NCBI RefSeq assembly: GCF_012489685.1
Contig: NC_080044.1
Location: 30,546,369-30,610,368, forward strand
From: Lotus japonicus
Taxonomy: Eukaryota; Streptophyta; Magnoliopsida; Fabales; Fabaceae
Length of the DNA stretch: 64,000 bases
Direction of reading: 5' to 3'
Made by a program: the position numbers and the translations under genes. Below, one piece after another: positions 33,818 through 45,152 of this stretch. Each line of letters begins with the position of its first letter. The stretch's first letter is position 1. The notes beneath the pieces were generated by a model. It searched no databases. It was not told the DNA's origin and saw only the letters and a list, made by a program, of their open reading frames with translations.

Positions 33818-34268
33818 CTTCTGATCAGGGGAGCGCTTCGTATAGGAAGTTGTGAAGCTGATTGATCAGAGTCAGAGGGAAAGCACAGATCCTCTGACCG
33901 TTGTATCTTCTGATTCTGAGCTCAGAGGGAAGTACATGGTCTTCAGAGTTTCTTGCTTCTGGACATCAGAGAACTCTTCCGAGTTTGGATTGTTAGAGTC
34001 TTCTACACCATCAGAGCTTCTGAGTCTTCAGAGTCTTTTGGTTGTCAGATCTTCTGGATCTTCAGAACTTCTAGTGACTGAGTCCATATCAGAGTTTGTA
34101 AGACTTCAGATCTTCTGAAGCTTTTCCACTGTTCAGAGTGAACATGGAGAATGCGAAAGCGTTGCTTGGGTCACTCTTTATGCACAGTGCTTCTGATTTG
34201 TGTGAGACAGAATCAAGGTCAGAGCCTGTAAATAGCACACTCAGAAAAATACGTTAGAGTACCATAAT
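33818..34268 (-). repeat. SIRE LTR fragment fused to reverse transcriptase
   Basis: The fragment matches the LTR copy at 59190-59640 closely, apart from small indels, and 9585-10030 in reverse. It is missing both LTR termini. The fusion point to the polymerase lies in TTGTAGACTTCTGATCA, which reads as LTR on one side and coding sequence on the other, consistent with microhomology-mediated deletion. Confidence 0.8.
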
Positions 34269-34615
34269 TGTTCACATCATATTGTACTTAACTGTGACAT
34301 TTCTGCCTTGGGTTACCTTTTTCTTGTATGGAAAACTGTTTTATAGGTTGGTACTGCTAAAGGTGAGTAGTCAAGTGACACTCAGTGCAAAATTTATTTT
34401 TGGTCTTTCTATATTGGATCATTTGAAATTCTGTATCTCCTTTTAGTCAGAAAAAGTTGTTTTTCTATTTAAAATTACTTTTTCTAGCAATTTAACTTTA
34501 ATGGAAAGAGTTTAAGAAAGTCGTTTATAAGCTGTTGTCAATGGCAGACAAGTGAGATCCTCATTTTTATCATATCACCATTTGAAATCCTATTTTGTCT
34601 AATTTTCTGGGAATT
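34269..34615 (+). other. Upstream region of RPA copy B
   Basis: AT-rich, non-coding. A TTTATAAGC box about 92 bases before the ATG (34524-34532) is at the same distance as the TATA boxes of copies A and C. Confidence 0.4.
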
Positions 34616-36540
34616 ATGAATGCATTTGATAGAGTGGTTGACCTCTGCCCACCGAGCTCCAAATGGAAAATAAAAGTGAGAGTTATTCGTAGGTGGTTTT
34701 TACCTGCTGTTCTTATAAATGAAGCACCATCTACTTTGGAGATGGTTTTTATGGACCAAAATGTATGTATAATTTAGCTTTTTCATATTTTACTATTCAG
34801 CTATTAGAGTTGAATAATATTGCCTAACCTCTATTTTAATTAGGGAGATAAAATACAAGCATCTTTAGGGAAGGCCATGTTCCGTAAGTGGGCTCACCAA
34901 TTTGTTGAAGGCAGTGTGTATGAGATATCCTTTTTGATTGTTTTGCCTGCTAAAGGATCATTCCGTGCTACTAAGCATGCGTATAGGTTATTATTTAGTG
35001 GGAAAACGAAGGTTATTGAGTCGGACTGCAATTTAATTCCAATGTCAGGATTGTCACTTAGATCTTCTAAAGATCTTAATTGTCCTGAAATTCAAACTGA
35101 TTTTTTAGTTGGTAAGTTAACTACTTGATTTGCATGATTTTCATGTTTGCAGAATTGTTTTATTTTGGTTGTAATTTTATTTTTATGATTATTGATGTCA
35201 GATATGGTGGGGTTGTTAACTGCTATATCTACTCAGAGAATTCAATTAGGTGGATTGGAAGAAATGAAGATGATTATGATGGAGTTATCTGATGAGAAGT
35301 AATTTCTCTAATATTTGGGATTATTGAGAGAGTCTTTCTAATTGTATGTTAAAAATTAGTTTAGTTAAGTGTTGATATCATCTAATTTATAACATTTCTA
35401 ATAGGGGTAAAGTTGTATTTCTTGTGCTTGGGGACTGTGTGAGGATTGTGACTGAATATTTATTGATTCATACCAATGAGAAGCCTGTGGTTGTTGTCCA
35501 ATATGCCAAGATTAAGAAATGCAGACGTAAGTTAACTGTTTGTTGATTGTTTGAACACCAGTTTCTTTCATGGCTTGTATTTAATTTATGCTTATTTTGA
35601 GATATAGATGGTTGGTCAATTGGTGCATAAATTTTTACTCGCTGTAGGTGCAAATTTGCTTCAGACATTGATACCTGCTGCTAAAATTAGCTAAATGCTA
35701 TATTGACGAAGTTATATCGTTTAAGAACAGGTATGCAAACAAGTTTTTGATTTGATTAATCAAATGTAAATAATTTAATTTTATTTATTTGAAAATACTG
35801 ATTAATGTATTCAACCATATTTTTATAGGATTCTGCAAGTGGTATAGATGTGGTGGACCTGTGGGTGATCTATCTTTTCTGAATTCTTCGTATCCAAAGA
35901 TTGATGAAATTAGAGTGATATATCCAATTCAGGTATTTTGCTGGTGGAAAATGGATTGTTAAATCTATATTTGGGTATAGTCTTGTCATTTGAAGTTTGT
36001 TTGTTTGATGCACTAATTGATTGAGGTGTTTGGATGTTTAGGACTTGAAGGATTTGGATTATGTGTGTTCTTTCTATGAACCAATGGGACATAATGGACT
36101 CTGTCTTAATGTCGATGAAAACTATTGCAATGTTTATGAAGTGTGTGATTTCGGCAGGTCCATAGTGTTTAATTACTATGACATATGGGAAGCATATGAA
36201 GCTTCTTCTTTTTGTGAAAAAAAGGCAGTGGTATGCTGATTGATTAGTATGAAATCTAAAGTGCAGTTGGTGTTTTTAATTATCTGTATGTTAGTTTAAG
36301 TTTTTATATTCTTTGGTGAATGCAGGCAAATATTTCTTGTGGGGGTTTAGCTGTTGAATTTGATAAAACCGAAGATGTTGTTCAACATTTTGTAAGCACA
36401 GAAGGTGGAAGTGAGGCCTCTAATTCTATTATTGGAAATCTTTGTTACCATGCAAAAGGTTGTCTGTTGAGGGATCTTCTAAGGATGATGATGAAGGTTG
36501 TGAGAACAATTGTGCTGATGTGAAGGCAAGGAAGATTTAG
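34616..36540 (+). pseudogene. RPA70-like copy B, left-block sequence
   Basis: Exons 1-4 (34616-34762, 34844-35111, 35202-35298, 35405-35526) equal those at 45153-46063. Downstream, this version has extra one-base losses relative to the right block (for example in the exon 6 and exon 8 equivalents), which most likely are sequencing errors at a contig end. The in-frame TAA at 35692-35694 is present in both versions. See 45153-47087 for the gene description. Confidence 0.8.
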
Positions 36541-37581
36541 GTGATATCAAATTACTTGGAGTGTTAGGTTGGAGTAATATTCAGTACTATAGATTTGTAT
36601 TTTTTGGGGTTGATGTTGGAAGTATCTAATGTAAGCTATTTAGTATTTAAATTTCTTAGAAAGATGGAGTATGGTGTTTGTTGTATATTGTAGTTGTCTA
36701 ATTTTTTTGTTATCAAAGTTGTATGCCGTAATTTTCCTTCTATGTGGACTGGAAGTTTTTAGTTTTCTACATTTTAAAATTATAAGACTATTGTATCTGG
36801 ATTTGTAGATGTCATCTGATAAAGATAATAAAGGGAGATAATATGTTGAGTCATGGACCATTATATTTTATTTAACCTTTGTAATTTTTATTTATATCTT
36901 TGTTTTATAAGTAGTTCATATTTTGATTTGTTCGATAAAGCAAATAAGGTTAAAATATATTTTATGGTTTTTTATTTTGTTTGGGATTTGATTAAAAACG
37001 ATCGAATGCGTATAATTGTTTAAGGATATTTTATTTAGATTTGATATATTTATTTATTTAATTTATATGTGTTTTTTTCAGTTATATCGTGTGTAATTAA
37101 TATATCATCTGGCCAGGGTTGTTAGTAAGGCAATTTTTTTTTTTTAAATATGTTGTTGCAATCTAAGTATCCAGGATATTGAAATTTTTTAATAATTATT
37201 TATTTGTTAATATAAAAATTTAATAAAATAATACTAATAGTTTAGTTTAGTTATTTGAATAACTATTATTAGAATAGCATTAAAGATTAGTGATTAACTT
37301 TTTTTTAAAATTTGGAAACAATTAAGTGAAATTTAAATATTTTATATTAATTAAAAAATTGGTAGTATAAGATATAATAGCATTATTTATTTTTTTATCA
37401 ACAATGAAACGATTTAACTTTTAAAATTATAATATGTTAGAACTTGTATATTGTAAAATTTTATTTACTAGAATTTAAATTTATTTTCCTTGTTATAATT
37501 ATTTGTTATTATAATTCTTGAAGTTATTTTCAATATGATATTTATAGATCAAATTATTTAAAGAATATTTAAAATAAAACA
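36541..37581. other. AT-rich 3' flank of RPA copy B
   Basis: No gene seen. The sequence repeats at 47088-48140 with many one-base differences that favour the right block as the better read. Confidence 0.5.
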
Positions 37582-37681
37582 NNNNNNNNNNNNNNNNNNN
37601 NNNNNNNNNNNNNNNNNNNNNNNNNNNNNNNNNNNNNNNNNNNNNNNNNNNNNNNNNNNNNNNNNNNNNNNNNNNNNNNNN
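37582..37681. other. Assembly gap, exactly 100 N
   Basis: A 100-N run is a conventional placeholder for a gap of unknown size. It separates two contigs whose ends are the same sequence. Confidence 0.98.
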
Positions 37682-38443
37682 ACTGATTCTGGAAATTTTA
37701 TGTTGTTTGACTCTGATGCTTCATCATCTCATTAAGAAGTCTTGCAAGGATATGTTGGGAAATTTGAAGGTATCCATTTTATTTTTGTCAGATTAGATAA
37801 CCCGCATGTAAATAATAACATGGAACACAATTTGTGGCAGATGTGAATTCTTATTTTAATATATTTTGTTCTTGTGTATAATGAATGAATTTCATTTTCT
37901 TATTGTAGGATCCTAAATCTGCTGAGATTACTCCCTTGATGGAAGAACAATTGGTAGGGAAAGAATTGCTGTTTAAGGTGGAGAAGAAATCTAATAATTT
38001 TTTCCAGTTTGATGACTCTTATTGTGTGAAGCGTATTTGTGATGATCCTTCTATTATAGAAGCTTTAAGGCACTTTCTGCTGCCCAGACTTCAAATTTGG
38101 TAAACCATTGAATAGATTAATTTTGTTTTCAATGGGTTTTCTTGTGTTTATTTGGAATTTGGAATTGATTTCTGACTGATGATATATTTTGATGATGTTT
38201 AGGCTAGATGCCCCCACTCCTTTGACTGTTGTTAATTCTGCTGGAGATAAGGTAGCAGTTGAGGACCCCTCTGAGTCCTGTGTGGTTTTATCCCCTGAGG
38301 TTCTAACCCCTTCTCTTGGTAGTGATCCTTCATATGTGGAAAGCTCTGCTAACATTTTCAAGAGGAAGGCTGATGAAGATTGTAAGAAACCTCCAACTGT
38401 TCCTAAACTGAAGATGAAGAATGTCAAAGTGGAGAAGAAGTAG
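37682..38443 (+). pseudogene. RPA70-like copy A, 3' end repeated
   Basis: Equivalent exons 8 (partial, 37682-37769), 9 (37909-38099, one base short) and 10 (38203-38443, one base long). The changes would break the frame but look like contig-end errors, not biology. No upstream exons exist on this side of the gap. Confidence 0.8.
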
Positions 38444-39652
38444 TTATATTAGTATGAAATAATAACCAGTGTAGTGTGCTTCTTTTGATCTATGGGTCAC
38501 CTAGCAGTTTGGTGGTTCCTCTTTTGTGGTATGTGTGATGATAATGGCATGGGTATCTTTTGGGAGTTATGGCCTATTCGAAAATAGGAGTTTGGTGTTG
38601 TGGTTAAGTATGTTACTAAGTACTATGGTTATGTAGCTTGCACTGGTTTGCAACTATGTTGCAGTTGTTAATTAATGAAATATGTTGTTGTGTATTCTTT
38701 GTGACTTTTTATATTTTTCTATATTTGGTTAGTGTACAATAGAAGAACATTATAATTAGAAATAATGTTTAATGTTTAATTGTTAAAATACAATATATTT
38801 ATGTTGTTAGGAGTCTGGTGTTGTTAGAACAAATCCTACCTGGGCCTTCTATTGGTGAAATTGGAAGAAGAAAATAAAGTTGTAGCTTAGAGGAATTTAT
38901 GTTACCTACTGGTATAATGCTTTAGTTAATTTGAGATGATCCATTGAAAGGAAGTTTAAGCTATCTGCTATCTGATGTGGACATGGTAGGTTTCTGGTTT
39001 GATTTGAAGTATGTAGTGGAGAAGTAAGGGTCCTTCGTAACTCTGTTTCTGCTATCACTTGATGTTCAAAGACTAGCTTTTTCACATGAATATGCCGTTT
39101 GAGGAGGACTTGTTCCTGAACATAAGGCATCCAGAGGGTACAATAACCATATCGGAGCTGACCGAGGACACTGCTAAGAAGGACCTGCGTCCAGAGTTGA
39201 GGAATGACTTAGTGGAATTCCTTGCCTTTGTGGAGGAAGTACAAGAGCTCAGCCAGCTTGAACTGAAGCTGCTGGAAGAGAAAGAAATCATAGAAAAGAA
39301 GCTCAAGACTTCAGAAGAAACTCTGGAGAGGGATGAGCTAAAAGACAGTCTCAACAACATCCAGTATTCACTGGATCGTCTGGAGAAGAGAGGTCAGAGC
39401 AGCGCCAGGAGTGCAGAAGAATGAGGAGGGATCCTCCATTCTAGACTTTAGAAAAAGAAAATATATGATGTAAACATATGATGAAAAGTGAATAAAGAAA
39501 ATATTTTGCAAGCACAGAGTGACAAATATATATATATATATATATATGCATAGATAATCACAAACGAAAAAGCAAAATAAAAAAAGAACTAAAAATTAAA
39601 CAGAAGTTAAAATCAAACAAAGTTAAGAGGGAAAAACGAAGAGATCCTAAAG

Positions 39653-42520
39653 CTAATGTTTATCAGTGCGACGCAGAAGTTCCATCATCATTTGCTTCAT
39701 ATCAATCAGCATGGACTCATGAATATCAAGACGTTGTTCCATGATGTCGAGTCTGGACGAGCTTGACTGTGTAGAACTGGAAGGAACATTCTGAGCAGCT
39801 TGAGGAGCTGGAATGGAAGCAGAAGCAACAGGAGTAAAAACCACTGGTGCAAGTGCTTGGCATCTAAGTGCTTCAGCTTCAGCTTCAAGTCTTTCTGCCT
39901 CTAACCGAGCTTCTTCAGCTTGAGCTGCTGCTTGACGTGCAGCTTCTTCTGCTTGTTCTTTCTTTCTTCTGGCCTCTTCAATAGCTTCAAGAAGCTTATG
40001 TCTCTGTTGTTGTTCATGAAGAGCCACTCTTCTGGCAAACCTCTGCTTAGCAGCTGCTATCCTCTGATCCCTTTCAGCAATGAGATGACTCATCATAGAA
40101 GGGACCTGAGCAACTAACCAAGTACTCATATTATCCCATTCCTCAGCAATAGAGTCAGGATTCTCACTCAGGTCAGTGTGACCTTGCACGTTGCGTAGCA
40201 TCAAAGAAGCTTCTTGATTAAACACATTGATGCACTCGGAGAGAGAGGTGGGTCTGAGATGAGTGTAGGGAACTATGGAGAGGTATTGGTCTGGAGAGGT
40301 TGGGTGATTGCTGCTGTGTGCCTCATAAACACCTTGAGGAGAGCCAATGTTAAAGTTTTGAACATGTTGTTCAGAGGCAACAAGGTGAGGTTCAGAGGTT
40401 TCAACCAGAGGATTGGGTGATCTAACTGAAGAGTGGTTAGACACAGATTGTTCTGGGTCTGGTTGAACTGGCTCTTGTTGGATAGGGTCAGGTTGAGCCT
40501 GTTGAGCTAAAGGGTCTGCCTCATGTAAAGGATTGGCCAAGATAGGTTCATCTGGGTCAACTAGACGTTCAGGTCTAGGGCCAGGATATCTCCTAGGGCT
40601 TGGACAAGTGAGGTAATACTCTTCTAGGGAAGACACCTTTTCTTTTCTGACCTCCATGAATTTCCGAATGGATTCAGAGTTGTTGGAAGGGGAGGAGTCA
40701 GCAACATTGATTGGGAATGATACAGGTGTATAGACACTTGATGAATCTGTATCAGTGGTTCTGGCAACCAGACGTTCTGATGCTCTAGGGACAGAGTGAT
40801 CAGAAGTTCTGGGTTCAGGTTCTGGTTGGTTAAGTTCTGGTTGATCAGGGATGATGGGTTCAGAAGTTAATGGGTTGTATTGGATGGTAATAGGTGAGGT
40901 TGGATCAGAGGGTCCGGTAGGTTGGTTCTGAAGCATATTCCAGAGAGGTGCTTCATTTGGAGAAGGTTGGAAAAATGAAGACCTTGGTGAATTGGGTGGT
41001 GAAGTGGTTTGTGTGTCTGGTTGGGACTCTGGGATAGAAGTGAGTGGGTTGGAGGAATGTTTCAGCATAGCAGAGATGGGGAGTGCATCAAATGTATCTA
41101 AATCATCAATCGAAGCCATAACAGACTTACTTGATGATCGTGCTGAAGACCGAGTCATTCTGACAGGAGTCTCAATCCTTCTGATCACTTGAGCAGCAGG
41201 TTCCACATTTGTAAGCTTCACCACAAGTCTGACTTGTTTCTTCTTTTTCTTAGGACCAACGTTATCATCACCACCAGCATCAGGCTTGATGGTTTCATCA
41301 TGTTTCCTCTTTGGCTGGTCAGCCTTATTCTTCTTCTTCTGAGAGCCATCAGATTCCTCAGAGGATTCTTCTAAGACCATCTTCCTCTGAACTTTCCTCT
41401 TGGGAGGAGAGTCAAACTCTTGAGCTGGCGGCAGTCTTCGGAAGAATTCATCTAGATCAATTTCAAAGCGTTGAGCCCTTAGGTCTTCAACATAGCACCT
41501 AATAGCTTCTGGGTTGTCTGCCTGTGTCCATAGAGGGTAGTCATTCAGAGGCACCCTTCTCTTTCTGATTTCAGAAGATGTGTCTTCATGAGCTGGGGCG
41601 ATTTTCTTCTTGACCAGACCCATCTTCCTTAGAGAATTGGCAGTGAAGACATCACTGACAATGGTGGTCAGATCCTCTATGCATCCAGCGTTGATCAGAT
41701 CTTGCACAAGGTTGCTCTCAATGAAGAGATCTGATAGAAATCTCCCTAAAGGGATATACTTGATTGCTGATTTGATGGAGGCAGTAGTTCTGGACTTCTT
41801 GATACACTCCTTCAAGTAAGAGAACAGGAAGAAGGGAAGGCAGATCTTCTGCTTGTCTTGAATGAAAAATAACATCGTCTTCTGGCTGAAGTTGATGTAA
41901 TCTGGGGAACTGCCCTTTGGTCTCTGGTTGATACAGTTGAGCAGAATCTTGTGCCAGATTCTGAGCTTGGGATGAAGGTCCAGCACCTTGTAATCAGTCT
42001 TGCCCGATTTGTATGTGGTGTACAGGGCCTTGTTGGTCTCATCCTTCGTTTTGGGTTTCAGCTTCGATTCAGTGAGTTGAAATCGATACCCATGTGCAGA
42101 CTCTGCACCCAGTAGGTTCACGAATGATTTCTCTGTAACTATGATCCTCCTTCCAAGAATGTGGGATACCACCTGAGTGTCATCGCAGTCAGCGTGTTTC
42201 CAGAATTCCTTGACCAATTTGTCATACACCGATCCTCGAAGCCTGTTGAAGTAATTTTCCCAGCCTTGAACACGGACTTCAGGACGAATGTCATACCCAT
42301 TTGCAGCAAGATTGTCTAGGTCGAATCTCCATTCTGCCAGTACTTGAAGTTCTTCAGGAGCATACACACAATGAACGGCACAGCCCCGTTCTGCAATCGG
42401 AATTACTTGCTCTTGACCTTGATCAGGAGCTTCAGGACCCATTTGGCCTGTAGCTTGACCCACAACCATGTGAGGGAAACTTGTTGCTTCAGCGGCTTCA
42501 TTTCTGGTTTGTCTCACCAT
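39653..42520 (-). CDS. env-like protein, right-block sequence
   Basis: The amino acid sequence is identical to that of 29116-31983 over its full length, including the 52 open codons upstream of the ATG. Complete identity over 3 kb supports a single locus assembled twice. Confidence 0.78.
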   Translation of the reverse strand: MVRQTRNEAAEATSFPHMVVGQATGQMGPEAPDQGQEQVIPIAERGCAVHCVYAPEELQVLAEWRFDLDNLAANGYDIRPEVRVQGWENYFNRLRGSVYDKLVKEFWKHADCDDTQVVSHILGRRIIVTEKSFVNLLGAESAHGYRFQLTESKLKPKTKDETNKALYTTYKSGKTDYKVLDLHPKLRIWHKILLNCINQRPKGSSPDYINFSQKTMLFFIQDKQKICLPFFLFSYLKECIKKSRTTASIKSAIKYIPLGRFLSDLFIESNLVQDLINAGCIEDLTTIVSDVFTANSLRKMGLVKKKIAPAHEDTSSEIRKRRVPLNDYPLWTQADNPEAIRCYVEDLRAQRFEIDLDEFFRRLPPAQEFDSPPKRKVQRKMVLEESSEESDGSQKKKNKADQPKRKHDETIKPDAGGDDNVGPKKKKKQVRLVVKLTNVEPAAQVIRRIETPVRMTRSSARSSSKSVMASIDDLDTFDALPISAMLKHSSNPLTSIPESQPDTQTTSPPNSPRSSFFQPSPNEAPLWNMLQNQPTGPSDPTSPITIQYNPLTSEPIIPDQPELNQPEPEPRTSDHSVPRASERLVARTTDTDSSSVYTPVSFPINVADSSPSNNSESIRKFMEVRKEKVSSLEEYYLTCPSPRRYPGPRPERLVDPDEPILANPLHEADPLAQQAQPDPIQQEPVQPDPEQSVSNHSSVRSPNPLVETSEPHLVASEQHVQNFNIGSPQGVYEAHSSNHPTSPDQYLSIVPYTHLRPTSLSECINVFNQEASLMLRNVQGHTDLSENPDSIAEEWDNMSTWLVAQVPSMMSHLIAERDQRIAAAKQRFARRVALHEQQQRHKLLEAIEEARRKKEQAEEAARQAAAQAEEARLEAERLEAEAEALRCQALAPVVFTPVASASIPAPQAAQNVPSSSTQSSSSRLDIMEQRLDIHESMLIDMKQMMMELLRRTDKH

Positions 42521-42966
42521 TGTTGGAGCGGTTGAAGGTTTTGGGTAGAAGATGAAGGTTAAAGATGAATAGAGAGCGAGAGAGAGATCGTGGGTAAGCA
42601 GTTTTTGAAAAAACAGAAGAGAGAGAGTAAAAACCGAAAGTGTAGGAGATCGTGTGTGTATAGTGGGTTTTGTCAAATAACCGTTGTTGATTCAAAAAGA
42701 ATTTTAAGATCAACGGTTAAAAATTAAAGACATGATAGTAACAGTAAATACACGTATCACACACAGGAGAGAAGCACATCTACACACATCATGACAGACT
42801 GTCACACGGGCACAAGGAACTATGCATCAGAGATACTGACACACGTGTTACTGTCTCAGCTTCAGAGTCAGCACCAATGGGTACATACACTCTGATGGAG
42901 TTACCTTCTGGACTAGACATCTTCTGATCAAGAAGTATCATAGTCAGAGGTTCTGATCTATCTTCA

Positions 42967-44353
42967 CTATGGACAAAAGTCCATATTCAGATTTTTCAGA
43001 ATAAAATTAAATCTATCCTCTGCTAAGGGCTTTGTAAAGATATCTGCCCATTGATGGTCAGTATCAATAAACTTCAGAAGAAGTAGGCCCTTCTGTACAT
43101 AATCTTTAATAAAGTGATACTTTACCTCAATGTGCTTTGCCCTTGAATGTAAGATAGGATTCTTACTCAATGATATTGCAGCAGTGTTATCACAATAGAT
43201 TGGGATATTGCTCTCAAGGATCTGATAGTCCTCCAGCTGATGTTTCATCCAGAGCATCTGGGTGCTGCATATTTCTGCTGAGATATATTCTGCCTCTGCA
43301 GTTGATAGAGCAATTGTTGATTGCCTCTTGCTTGCCCATGAGACTAAATTGCTTCCCAGAAATTGACAATTTCCAGAAGTGTTTTTTCTCTCTGTTCTAT
43401 CTCCAGCATAATCAGCATCACAATAACCTGAAAGCTTATACTCTGATGTTTTCTTATACATCAAGCCAAGGTTAGTGGTGTCTTTCAGATACCTTAGGAT
43501 CCTCTTAACAGCAGTTAAGTGGGTTTCCCTTGGATCTGATTGGAAACGAGCACATAAGTGAACACTAAATAATATATCTGGCCTAGATGCAGTTAAGTAT
43601 AGAAGTGAACCTATCATACCACGATAGAGCTTCTGACATACTTTACCACCACTTTCATCTTCTTTCTCCAGAATGCATGTAGGATGCATTGGAGTCTTGG
43701 CCATTGTAGATTCCAGCATATTGAACTTCTTCAGAAGTTCTTTAGTGTACTTGCTCTGATGGATATATGTTCCTTCTGGTGTTTGATCAACTTGTATTCC
43801 CAGAAAGTACTTGAGTTCTCCCATCATACTCATCTCAAATTCAGCCTGCATCATCTTAGAAAATTCTTTGCATAGAGATTGATTAGCAGAACCAAATATA
43901 ATATCATCAACATAGATTTGCACAATTAAGATATCATCTTTATAAGTTTTGCAAAAGAGAGTTGTATCTACTTTACCCCTTACAAACTCGTTCTCCAGAA
44001 GGAATGAGCTGATGCTCTGGGAACTTGCTTCAGACCATAGAGTGACTTCTTCAATTTGAACACATGGTCTGGCTTCTTCTCATCTTCAAAACCTGGGGGT
44101 TGATGAACATAGACTTCCTCTGAAATATAACCATTTAGGAAGGCACTCTTCACATCCATCTGATGAAGAACTATGTTATGATTCACTGAGAAAGAGATCA
44201 ACAGTCTGATTGCTTCTAGTCTTGCTACTGGAGCAAATGTTTCTGTGTAGTCTATTCCTTCCTGCTGGCTGTAGCCTTGAGCAACTAGCCTTGCCTTGTT
44301 TCTGACTACATCTCCTTTCTCATTCAACTTGTTTCTGAACACCCATTTTGTAG
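42967..44353 (-). pseudogene. SIRE reverse transcriptase/RNase H fragment, right-block sequence
   Basis: Same fragment, frameshift and LTR fusion as 32430-33816. The LTR piece continues to 44805. Confidence 0.8.
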
Positions 44354-45152
44354 ACTTCTGATCAGGGGAGCGCTTCGTATAGGAAGTTGTGAAGCTGATT
44401 GATCAGAGTCAGAGGGAAAGCACAGATCCTCTGACCGTTGTATCTTCTGATTCTGAGCTCAGAGGGAAGTACATGGTCTTCAGAGTTTCTTGCTTCTGGA
44501 CATCAGAGAACTCTTCCGAGTTTGGATTGTTAGAGTCTTCTACACCATCAGAGCTTCTGAGTCTTCAGAGTCTTTTGGTTGTCAGATCTTCTGGATCTTC
44601 AGAACTTCTAGTGACTGAGTCCATATCAGAGTTTGTAAGACTTCAGATCTTCTGAAGCTTTTCCACTGTTCAGAGTGAACATGGAGAATGCGAAAGCGTT
44701 GCTTGGGTCACTCTTTATGCACAGTGCTTCTGATTTGTGTGAGACAGAATCAAGGTCAGAGCCTGTAAATAGCACACTCAGAAAAATACGTTAGAGTACC
44801 ATAATTGTTCACATCATATTGTACTTAACTGTGACATTTCTGCCTTGGGTTACCTTTTTCTTGTATGGAAAACTGTTTTATAGGTTGGTACTGCTAAAGG
44901 TGAGTAGTCAAGTGACACTCAGTGCAAAATTTATTTTTGGTCTTTCTATATTGGATCATTTGAAATTCTGTATCTCCTTTTAGTCAGAAAAAGTTGTTTT
45001 TCTATTTAAAATTACTTTTTCTAGCAATTTAACTTTAATGGAAAGAGTTTAAGAAAGTCGTTTATAAGCTGTTGTCAATGGCAGACAAGTGAGATCCTCA
45101 TTTTTATCATATCACCATTTGAAATCCTATTTTGTCTAATTTTCTGGGAATT

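Larger units (their letters stand above)
28554..34268 (-). mobile_element. Rearranged SIRE-type (Ty1/copia) element (copy II)
   Basis: In element orientation: an LTR piece (34268-33818) is joined directly to the middle of the reverse transcriptase, followed by RNase H (to 32430), a spacer, the env-like ORF (31983-29116) and a 5'-truncated antisense ORF (28907-28554, plus strand). Gag, protease, integrase and most of the 3' end are missing. The element lies between RPA copies A and B. The same arrangement appears at 39092-44805, in the duplicated block. Confidence 0.82.
27144..37581. repeat. Long near-identical block, copy 1 (left of gap)
   Basis: This block matches 37682-48140. The coordinate offset is constant at 10,537 from about 29.1 to 35.5 kb, where the sequences look identical. 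It drifts only near the ends facing the gap, reaching 10,559 at the end of this copy, through many one-base losses here. That pattern fits low-quality contig ends, so the pair is probably one genomic locus. Confidence 0.9.
39092..44805 (-). mobile_element. Rearranged SIRE-type element, right-block sequence
   Basis: Same structure as 28554-34268 at an offset of 10,537: antisense ORF remnant (39086-39424, plus strand, with a few frame changes), env-like ORF, polymerase remnant and LTR fragment. Probably the same physical element. Confidence 0.8.
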
